From a bacterium (GTDB lineage Bacteria; Patescibacteriota; Microgenomatia; UBA8517): a stretch of DNA of 11,661 bases. Within the stretch, counting starts at the first letter, position 1, and the number at the start of each line of letters is the position of its first letter. Below are positions 1 to 5,286 of the stretch, piece by piece. Below the pieces are notes generated by a model. It did not search any database and had not been told where the DNA came from. It saw only the letters and a list, made by a program, of their open reading frames with translations. The position numbers and the translations under genes were made by a program. The DNA is taken from contig JAKAKU010000115.1 of the NCBI GenBank assembly GCA_021824385.1, forward strand, positions 1 to 11,661. Reading direction: 5' to 3'.

Positions 1-1573
1 CGAGAGCCGTACCATATACTAAATACTTTTCCCACAATATTACTGAATCGATTGCATAATTTTTGGTTACTGAATAATCGGTCATAAACTTTTTGAATGC
101 TCTCCACTCACCGAGCGCGCGGTCGCCTTCTGGTGTTCTTCTGTAAAGTGCTTTGGATATAAACATGAGTAAAAACGAACATACTGCAACAATTATGGTT
201 GTAATTATTGCGGGTACTAAATACATTCTTGCGATTTCGCCAAACAAGCGCACACCAAAAAACCAACCCAATATAGCCAAAATAAACATTCCTTTTTGAA
301 CACGTGAAGCTGCATCGTGGTCTACCACACTTCCCGCGGTAATATATCCCTTTTCGACGAGCATTTTAGGCACAACCTTTCGCCAGTCTTCCCAAAATTC
401 TTTTGTTTTTGTGGGCTCACTCTTACCTTTTTTACTTATTTCACTCAAAAATATTGATTCGGAAGTATCTACAAAGAGGAAATCTAATAATTTTTTCTCT
501 AAAACAGAAATTTTGGCATTTTTGTCAGAATAAGTGAAAATAATATCAGGCGCTTGGTTGAAGATTCCCAAGAATGGCTCTTTTTTGAGAATTTCAATCT
601 TCAAAATCTTTCGTCTTGAAAGTTCAACGATGGTTGCAACAATCGACTTACCGGTGACAGTATGGTCCCACCGCATAAGACTTTCCACGAGTGCCGGTTC
701 TAAATCGGTTGGGGGTTCGTGGAGAGATCCTGCCAAATTAATTTCGGGAACAGAAACATCGTTCCCATATTTGTACCATCGCACTCCCCAATAGAGAACA
801 ATTCCAATTGAAGCGACTGATATCAATACAAACACGAGGTACATGCCGTCCGAAAGAGCTCGATTAGTGAGTGTGCCCGACTGAAATTTTTTCTCTTCCG
901 AAAAAATCTGCTCACGAGTTTTGTTATCACTTACTGCTATTCCCATTTGCCGCGGTAGTACTACTCTTACTTCAAAAAATGTTTTTGCGGGCAGATCTTG
1001 AGCATTAAAGGTTGCATAGGTATTGGTAGGGATCTCAATTTTGCCATTCAGAGGGCCATGTCCATACGCCCATACTTCATTATCAGGAACACTGGTTGGA
1101 AAATGAATCGTTGAGTGAACTTCATTACTACCCTTATCCCACTTTCCTCCAATAAGCTGCCAATAAAACTCAGAGGAATCGACGTGGTTTATATAAGCGT
1201 TTTGGAGTGAGTATTTCAGGAGAAAGGTGTGAATGTCGTTGTTTCCTCTATATGTCCAATTGAGATGATAATTGTTGTTGCTTTCAGAGACGGTATACTC
1301 GCTTGGAGTGAGAAGGCGCCCGTTGTCGTAAATCTTTAGATTTGAAACAGCTACTGGAGGGCAGCCACTACACCGCGGAGACAAATCTCGATCGAGGTAT
1401 GCATAGCTAAATATTCCACTAAATGCATATATCCGTGTTTCAGTTACATCCGCTCTTCCTGACGAATCCAGCTTCACGTCAAAATCCACTGATTTAATGG
1501 TGTAGTCTTTCGCAAAAACAACACCCGTTTTAAAGAGAAACAACGCGAGTGCTACTATAATAATTTTCTTCAT
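1..1573 (-). CDS. DUF2207-family membrane protein (3' end cut by window edge)
   Basis: Predicted exported/membrane protein of the DUF2207 (YciQ-like) family, whose biochemical role is unknown. It is read from ATG at 1573 and stays open for 524 codons to the left edge, so the C-terminus is missing. Residues 1-21 form a signal peptide (MKKIIIVALALFLFKTGVVF, then A-KD). Residues about 22-240 are the extracytoplasmic beta-rich domain typical of the family. A transmembrane helix follows at about 244-264 (GMYLVFVLISVASIGIVLYW), then a cytoplasmic stretch with the family-like phrase MRWDHTVTGKSIVATIVELSRR. Two more hydrophobic helices lie at about 429-446 and 449-471. The last residues include GEWRAFKKF and WEKYLVYGTAL, which match the conserved C-terminal W..YL.Y..ALG signature of DUF2207. 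An unusual CSGC (C68, C71) lies in the exported domain. No Shine-Dalgarno is seen. A TACAAT box ends 6 nt before the ATG. Family assignment is fairly sure; function is not. Confidence 0.85.
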   Translation of the reverse strand, partial: MKKIIIVALALFLFKTGVVFAKDYTIKSVDFDVKLDSSGRADVTETRIYAFSGIFSYAYLDRDLSPRCSGCPPVAVSNLKIYDNGRLLTPSEYTVSESNNNYHLNWTYRGNNDIHTFLLKYSLQNAYINHVDSSEFYWQLIGGKWDKGSNEVHSTIHFPTSVPDNEVWAYGHGPLNGKIEIPTNTYATFNAQDLPAKTFFEVRVVLPRQMGIAVSDNKTREQIFSEEKKFQSGTLTNRALSDGMYLVFVLISVASIGIVLYWGVRWYKYGNDVSVPEINLAGSLHEPPTDLEPALVESLMRWDHTVTGKSIVATIVELSRRKILKIEILKKEPFLGIFNQAPDIIFTYSDKNAKISVLEKKLLDFLFVDTSESIFLSEISKKGKSEPTKTKEFWEDWRKVVPKMLVEKGYITAGSVVDHDAASRVQKGMFILAILGWFFGVRLFGEIARMYLVPAIITTIIVAVCSFLLMFISKALYRRTPEGDRALGEWRAFKKFMTDYSVTKNYAIDSVILWEKYLVYGTAL

Positions 1574-1579
1574 ACTTAT

Positions 1580-1585
1580 ATTGTA
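1580..1585 (-). promoter_or_regulatory. Possible -10 box of the DUF2207 gene
   Basis: TACAAT on the minus strand lies 6 nt before the ATG at 1573, so transcription would begin at or next to the start codon (leaderless mRNA). No good -35 is visible 16-18 nt upstream. There is no ribosome binding site at normal distance; AGAGGT is about 19 nt away. Inferred from sequence only. Confidence 0.35.
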
Positions 1586-1608
1586 ACGCTTACCTCTTTT
1601 TTTATGAT
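1581..1608 (+). promoter_or_regulatory. Possible sigma-70-type promoter of the nuclease gene
   Basis: TTGTAA (1581-1586), a 16-nt spacer and TATGAT (1603-1608) lie 17 nt before the ATG at 1626. The -35 hexamer overlaps the complement of the TACAAT box proposed for the divergent DUF2207 gene, so the two promoters would compete. Confidence 0.4.
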
Positions 1609-1625
1609 ATCCTAAAGTCACTTGT

Positions 1626-2198
1626 ATGATTCGAATTCCACGCACCAAACGGGGGCTTATGGCATATCTTTTTGCTATTTTTATGCTTACCTTTTCTATT
1701 TTTGAAACGAGCAATGCTCCCCTTCCTAAAAGAGTCGTACACGCACCCTCTCCTACTTCATTTCCCGCGACAGCTCCCGTTCTGGGTGACAAAACCGATG
1801 AAACATTTGTCGTGACTCGAGTAGTTGATGGAGATACCATCGAAATAGACACTGGTCAAAAAGTACGTCTTATTGGGGTAAATAGTCCAGAATCGGTCGA
1901 CCCTCGAAAAACAGTACAGTGTTTTGGAAAAGAAGCATCGGACTACACCAAGTCGCGTCTATTAAATCAAAATGTACGGCTCATAAAGGATGTTTCTGAA
2001 ACAGACCACTTTGGACGACTTTTGCGCTATGTATATAGAGGAGACGAGTTATTTAATAACACCTTGGTGCTAGAGGGGTATGCGTTTGCAACGAGTTACC
2101 CACCCGATATTGCCCACCAGAGAGAATTTCAGACAAGCCAGCGTACTGCAGAGTTTAATAACAAGGGCTTGTGGAAGGCGTGTCCTACACAAAAATAA
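1626..2198 (+). CDS. Exported staphylococcal nuclease-like (SNase/thermonuclease) protein
   Basis: Predicted Ca2+-dependent phosphodiesterase of the SNase family that cuts DNA/RNA outside the cytoplasm. Residues 1-31 form a basic N-terminus, a hydrophobic segment (about 12-26) and a plausible signal peptidase site after SNA (A31), so the protein is either secreted or membrane-tethered. A Pro/Thr-rich linker (about 32-58) precedes the OB-fold domain at about 60-186. Family motifs are VVDGDT (66-71), RLIGVNSPE (81-89) and DHFGRLLRYVY (127-137). The residues matching staphylococcal R35, E43 and R87 are R81, E89 and R131, all present. The position of the metal-binding D40 is Asn86, a substitution that also occurs in other bacterial family members. 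C99 and C186 could form a disulfide. The start is uncertain: no Shine-Dalgarno precedes ATG 1626, and ATG 1659 has GGGGG only 3 nt before it. A likely role is nucleic-acid scavenging, which suits organisms lacking nucleotide synthesis; this is inference. Confidence 0.9.
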   Translation: MIRIPRTKRGLMAYLFAIFMLTFSIFETSNAPLPKRVVHAPSPTSFPATAPVLGDKTDETFVVTRVVDGDTIEIDTGQKVRLIGVNSPESVDPRKTVQCFGKEASDYTKSRLLNQNVRLIKDVSETDHFGRLLRYVYRGDELFNNTLVLEGYAFATSYPPDIAHQREFQTSQRTAEFNNKGLWKACPTQK

Positions 2199-2243
2199 CT
2201 TTTCCCTCTTGTCCTCTACAACTAAGAATAGTACATTTTGTGT

Positions 2244-2510
2244 ATGAATCCTGAACAGCCAAATAGTTTACCTGAGGAGCCGATACCAAATATTGAGCCT
2301 GGACAAGAAGGAAACCAGTCTGGAAAAATCGGTGTCATACACGACGAAACAGTTGCCCCTGATACTATGAAAATGGGCCCAAACGGGATTGAAACGACGG
2401 TTCCTACTACACAAGAAGGACTTGAAAACATGATAGCTCAAGGAAAAACTCCAACTAACGAACAAATCCTCAATGTCGCGAAAATGGAGGCAGCGCGAAA
2501 AAGCAAGTAA
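2244..2510 (+). CDS. Small hypothetical protein, probably disordered
   Basis: Family not recognised. Eighty-eight residues starting at ATG 2244; a TTG two codons upstream is a less likely start. The first 35 residues are rich in Pro, Glu, Asn and Gly (NPEQPNSLPEEPIPNIEPGQ) and look unstructured. The last 30 (about 56-88) could form one or two amphipathic helices ending in a basic tail (KMEAARKSK). There is no signal peptide, membrane segment, cysteine or tryptophan, so it is probably cytoplasmic. No Shine-Dalgarno is present. A weak -10-like TACATT lies 6 nt before the ATG, which would make the mRNA leaderless. It is 45 nt downstream of the nuclease gene on the same strand and converges on the membrane-protein gene ending at 2526. 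It could be a chance frame, but its length and even composition in a gap between convergent genes favour a real gene. Confidence 0.6.
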   Translation: MNPEQPNSLPEEPIPNIEPGQEGNQSGKIGVIHDETVAPDTMKMGPNGIETTVPTTQEGLENMIAQGKTPTNEQILNVAKMEAARKSK

Positions 2511-2525
2511 TTTTTTTTGAAGTTT

Positions 2526-3071
2526 CTATTGTTTCGTGAAGTCTACTACGTAATCCAAATTTGGAACTCTCAAACTATCTTCTTTCAAGTCTGTCCCCGC
2601 AAGTTTTGAATCAAACTCGGTAAGGGCTTTCTCAATGTCCAAAACTTCCTGATCGGTCGCATATTGTGTTGGGTTCAAAACCTCGCCTACTGGGCTCGAT
2701 GCTGGAATGGGGCTTGGGGAAGGGAGAATAAGTTCTTTTACTTGTCTTCCCTGCTTCGTGAAACTGGCAAGGATGAGAAGTACAAACAAGACAATTACAA
2801 ATCCTCCCATTATCTTGAACTTTCGAGGTACTTTTTTCAGCATTTCAGGAATTTGTTTCGGATCGATTTTGGGAATATTCAATTTCTTTGGCCCACCTTT
2901 CGTGTTTACAGCTGTTGTATTCGGTGATGCTGTTGGGTTTTGTGGAGCAACAGCGGGATTCGATGGAACAGAGGTAGATGAGTTTGGAAGATTCACAACG
3001 GGTGCTGTTGCCACTGGTGGTACAGTTGGGGCAGATGACACAACGCCGGTATTTTGATTTTGTGGGTCCAT
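2526..3071 (-). CDS. Single-pass membrane protein with Pro/Ser/Thr-rich N-terminus
   Basis: Family not recognised. Residues 1-60 are low-complexity Pro/Val/Ser/Thr/Asn. A basic amphipathic stretch (about 61-86, with KKLNIPKIDPKQIPEMLKK) leads into one transmembrane helix at about 87-104 (IMGGFVIVLFVLLILASF). After a KQGRQ stop-transfer-like segment comes a PSPSPIPASSP linker, then a short acidic C-terminal region (about 130-181) with a probable helix (DQEVLDIEKALTEFDSKL). The positive charges flank both sides of the helix, but the Ser/Pro linker resembles those found outside the membrane in the neighbouring proteins. An N-in/C-out topology is therefore preferred. The start lies 1 base after the stop of the upstream secreted-protein gene (3073-3957), with no Shine-Dalgarno, so translation is probably coupled. 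The two proteins may act together at the cell surface (inference). Confidence 0.8.
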   Translation of the reverse strand: MDPQNQNTGVVSSAPTVPPVATAPVVNLPNSSTSVPSNPAVAPQNPTASPNTTAVNTKGGPKKLNIPKIDPKQIPEMLKKVPRKFKIMGGFVIVLFVLLILASFTKQGRQVKELILPSPSPIPASSPVGEVLNPTQYATDQEVLDIEKALTEFDSKLAGTDLKEDSLRVPNLDYVVDFTKQ

Positions 3072-3072
3072 A

Positions 3073-3957
3073 TTATTTATATTTAATGCGTTTTAAAACT
3101 TCTTTTAAGTAACTGCTTGCTTCTTTAAGATATTGTAGCGAATCAACAAGGGTCTGAGTTACCTGACCATAAATAACACTCTTCTTTTGGTTTGTATTCG
3201 TCGGATCGGTTGAAGTGAGCTTTGAAATCAGGTCTTGTGCCGCAATTTCTTTGTCTTGGCTTCTCGTGAGCTTTTGGTCTGTTTGGAGCACCCACCGTTC
3301 AGATTCACTCGTATCAAGGTCACCATTGGCACGAATCTTACTAATTTTTGTTTTGGTTTGTGATAAGAGATCAGCAAGTTGATTTCTCAAAACGAATTCC
3401 TTGCCTTGAGGAATAGTTGAAAGCACTTCATATGAAAGTGTCTCCGTTATTGGAAAATGCAACTTGGCAGAATTGGAGTCACTCGTCAGGTCTTGCAAGC
3501 TTGCAGCACTATCAATTCTGTCATGATGTGTTTTCCAAAAGGCTACATCAGTATCTATTCGAGTAAAAAGTCCTTGTTTGGTTGTGTCACTCACTCCATC
3601 TGTTTCAGAAAGACGAAGGCGCAAGGCTACTAAATAGGCTTTCATCACATCATCACGAGCAATGAGCATTTTTGCAGTTGCGTCTTGAGCCTTTGCCTGA
3701 GAAGCAAGCGTTTTTGCTTGAAAGTACTGAGAGCGAGCAAGTACATAGGTTGAATGAGCAACATTGTACTGGTCGGTTACAAATACATAATCTTTGTAAG
3801 CTTTATTAAAATCAAAAACTTCTGGAGTTGGACTTGGAGAAGCAGTTGCTGCTGCACTGCTCGCAGAAGGTGAGGCGTCTTGCGCATGAACAGAAACAAT
3901 TCCCACAAGCAAAAAAACAACGGCACTTAGAATTGCAGTAATCCGTACATATCTCAT
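3073..3957 (-). CDS. Secreted helical protein with SPSPTP linker
   Basis: Family not recognised. A clear signal peptide covers residues 1-25 (MRYVRITAILSAVVFLLVGI, cleavage after VHA). It is followed by an Ala/Ser/Pro linker at about 26-46 ending in SPSPTPE. The remainder (about 48-294) is almost wholly predicted helix: a Tyr/Ala/Gln-rich stretch (KDYVFVTDQYNVAHSTYVLA), a second helical block with H-rich WKTHHDR (141-147), and a C-terminal basic helix (LKEASSYLKEVLKRIKYK). Alternation of hydrophobic and charged residues suggests a helical bundle or coiled coil. No cysteine and no lipobox are seen, so it is probably soluble in the periplasm-like space or on the surface. It is first in a two-gene operon with the membrane protein 1 base downstream. 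The -10-like TACAAT 5 nt before the ATG implies a leaderless transcript. Confidence 0.85.
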   Translation of the reverse strand: MRYVRITAILSAVVFLLVGIVSVHAQDASPSASSAAATASPSPTPEVFDFNKAYKDYVFVTDQYNVAHSTYVLARSQYFQAKTLASQAKAQDATAKMLIARDDVMKAYLVALRLRLSETDGVSDTTKQGLFTRIDTDVAFWKTHHDRIDSAASLQDLTSDSNSAKLHFPITETLSYEVLSTIPQGKEFVLRNQLADLLSQTKTKISKIRANGDLDTSESERWVLQTDQKLTRSQDKEIAAQDLISKLTSTDPTNTNQKKSVIYGQVTQTLVDSLQYLKEASSYLKEVLKRIKYK

Positions 3958-3962
3958 ATCTT

Positions 3963-3992
3963 ATTGTATGACACTTATTTCAGAAATAGCAA
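3963..3992 (-). promoter_or_regulatory. Promoter of the secreted-protein operon, leaderless geometry
   Basis: TTGCTA (3992-3987), an 18-nt spacer and TACAAT (3968-3963) lie just upstream of the ATG at 3957, with only 5 nt between the -10 and the start codon. Transcription would then start at about the A or G of the ATG. The -35 sits in the T-rich tail of the hairpin that ends the preceding gene. Confidence 0.5.
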
Positions 3993-4021
3993 AGGCCTCT
4001 GTCACACGGGACCAGAGGCCT
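3993..4021 (-). terminator. Hairpin terminator of the winged-helix-like gene
   Basis: Perfect 9-bp inverted repeat AGGCCTCTG / CAGAGGCCT with an 11-nt loop, beginning 11 nt after the TAG stop at 4033. On the minus strand it is followed by TTGCTATTTCT, a weak and interrupted T-tract. Strong stem with a poor U-run: intrinsic termination is likely but may be partial. Confidence 0.65.
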
Positions 4022-4032
4022 ACCACATATAC

Positions 4033-4620
4033 CTACTCGCTCGGGGCGACAATCACCCAATAGTTGGCGGGAACAACCTGTTCCTTTTGAACTTGTGTTC
4101 CATTTTCCACTACGGTAATTCTAATTTTCAAGACCCCTCTTACCTTTGCTTGAACTTCATTGAGAAATTCAACATTGGGAAGCATAAATACTTCCATGTT
4201 TCCAAACGATGGTTGCTCCACATACCCCACGCCGGGGAGCATGTATTCAAGCTTCACGACCTGTTCGAAAACACAGGTTTGATGCAAAAGCACCTTAACC
4301 CACTTTCGCTTCTTGAACTTTTCAGCAACACCTACTTTGGGACTGGACGTTTGTGATGCCGCGGCCCCAACTGCTTCTCCGGCTGGAACCCATCCGGGCT
4401 TTCCGTTGTCATCAACGACCCGGACAATCGGGGTAGCTTCACCTCGCGAAATTTTTCGTCCAAGATTTGATAACCAACCACCGGCCGCTTTTGATATTCC
4501 ATCGGCAGGCTCTTGGCCGTTCGCAAGCTCAACATAAATTTCCTGTGAGCGCACCGGATTTCCGGTACGTCTGTACACTGCCAATGCTGCATCTACGATC
4601 TGCTGTTCTGTAAACTTCAT
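4033..4620 (-). CDS. Unknown protein with possible N-terminal winged-helix domain
   Basis: Family not recognised with certainty. The start is ATG 4620 (195 residues), with AAAGG about 10 nt upstream; a TTG 15 codons earlier would lie inside the proposed promoter. Residues about 3-80 read as helix (FTEQQIVDAALAVYRRTG), helix (RSQEIYVELAN), helix (GGWLSNLGRKISRG) and a beta wing (IVRVVDDNGKPGWV). That is the order of a winged helix-turn-helix and loosely recalls HARE/RpoE-type domains. An Ala/Ser linker (83-95) and a basic patch (KFKKRKWVK, 101-109) lead to a beta-rich C-terminal part (about 107-195). There are no membrane segments. It is divergent from the HTH/GHKL operon with 135 nt between start codons, so it may be that operon's regulator or DNA-binding partner. 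The DNA-binding call is inference from pattern. Confidence 0.75.
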   Translation of the reverse strand: MKFTEQQIVDAALAVYRRTGNPVRSQEIYVELANGQEPADGISKAAGGWLSNLGRKISRGEATPIVRVVDDNGKPGWVPAGEAVGAAASQTSSPKVGVAEKFKKRKWVKVLLHQTCVFEQVVKLEYMLPGVGYVEQPSFGNMEVFMLPNVEFLNEVQAKVRGVLKIRITVVENGTQVQKEQVVPANYWVIVAPSE

Positions 4621-4664
4621 CTCAAGATACCTTTCTATCAGCGAGATATATATGTGCGGAGGCA

Positions 4665-4693
4665 ATTATAGGGCTTATAGTGAGAGAAATCAA
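4665..4693 (-). promoter_or_regulatory. Strong sigma-70-type promoter of the winged-helix-like gene
   Basis: TTGATT (4693-4688), a 17-nt spacer and a perfect TATAAT (4670-4665). The predicted start of transcription is near 4658, giving a leader of about 38 nt that contains AAAGG before ATG 4620. Confidence 0.65.
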
Positions 4694-4700
4694 TTTTTTT

Positions 4701-4750
4701 TGATATAATACGCTTTGTATTTTTTAGTCGGTACTTTTAAAGTCTAGGAG
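4701..4750 (+). promoter_or_regulatory. Extended -10 promoter and ribosome binding site of the HTH-GHKL operon
   Basis: TGA-TATAAT (4701-4709) is a perfect extended -10. No convincing -35 is seen 17 nt upstream (TGAGAG), which is usual for extended -10 promoters. AGGAG at 4746-4750 is a good Shine-Dalgarno 5 nt before ATG 4756 and fixes that start. The leader is roughly 40 nt. The region upstream of the -10 overlaps the -35 of the divergent promoter, so the two directions could be co-regulated or compete. Confidence 0.6.
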
Positions 4751-4755
4751 TAATA

Positions 4756-5286
4756 ATGAATAGTCAAACGTGGCTTGATAACCTCGGAAACGCACTCCAA
4801 CAGTGGATGAAAAACTCCCCAGAGCAAACCATTGATGGTCTTGCCGAAATACTGGGGGTAAGCAGGCGTGTTGTATTTCGTGTTATGAAGGGCGAATACA
4901 TTATCGCTGAAAAATCGGACCCGAACTTCTATGCCAAGTTGTTTCGAATTACAGCACTTCCTGAAGCTGACCCGCGAGGTCTTCCTCCTGAAAAGAATGG
5001 AAGACTCCGCGCATGGAGTAATGAGCGGCTGGAGGCTTGGTGGAACATGTATTATCCACAAGATTACATCGCCAAATCAGCAGTCGATGAACACCCAAAT
5101 CCATGGGTTGAGTTCTTTTATAAGGAACTTTTGGAGCTGAAAAGTGGTAACCCTGAAGCGAGGGAAACATTTTACAGACGAAATCATTCGACGTTGGGGG
5201 AGATTATCCAACTGTTGCAAGTTTTGAATCAACGAGAAGCTGAGCGCGAAGAAAGTTTGCGCCTTATGGAGGTACTTACTAAATGA
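4756..5286 (+). CDS. Small helix-turn-helix protein, partner of the GHKL ATPase
   Basis: Predicted DNA-binding protein of 176 residues. An N-terminal helical region (about 5-65) contains a helix-turn-helix of Xre/Cro or FIS-like pattern: TIDGLAEILGVSRRVVFRVM (25-44). It is followed by YAKLFRITALPEADPRGLPP (59-78). The middle is Trp/Tyr-rich (NERLEAWWNMYYPQDY), and the C-terminal 30 residues (about 146-175) form a long charged amphipathic helix suited to dimerisation or to docking on a partner. Start: ATG 4756 with AGGAG 5 nt upstream. The TGA stop overlaps the ATG of the downstream GHKL gene (ATGA), which argues for coupled translation and joint function. No enzymatic motif is seen. It may bind the operator between the divergent genes, or target the ATPase to DNA; both are inference. 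Confidence 0.85.
   Translation: MNSQTWLDNLGNALQQWMKNSPEQTIDGLAEILGVSRRVVFRVMKGEYIIAEKSDPNFYAKLFRITALPEADPRGLPPEKNGRLRAWSNERLEAWWNMYYPQDYIAKSAVDEHPNPWVEFFYKELLELKSGNPEARETFYRRNHSTLGEIIQLLQVLNQREAEREESLRLMEVLTK

Noticed and set aside
534..794. Open frame of 86 codons on the plus strand
   Set aside because: It lies wholly antisense to the DUF2207 gene, has no family pattern, and its sequence is explained by the conserved protein on the other strand.
2161..2200. Hairpin at the end of the nuclease gene
   Set aside because: Only 4-5 bp stems (GTGT/ACAC or TTGTG/CACAA) can be drawn; too weak to call.
2511..2525. T8 run after the small gene as a terminator
   Set aside because: No GC-rich stem precedes the T-run, so an intrinsic terminator cannot be supported.
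4621..4665. TTG start at 4665 adding 15 residues to the winged-helix-like protein
   Set aside because: The TTG overlaps the proposed TATAAT and would precede the transcription start. ATG 4620 has AAAGG upstream.
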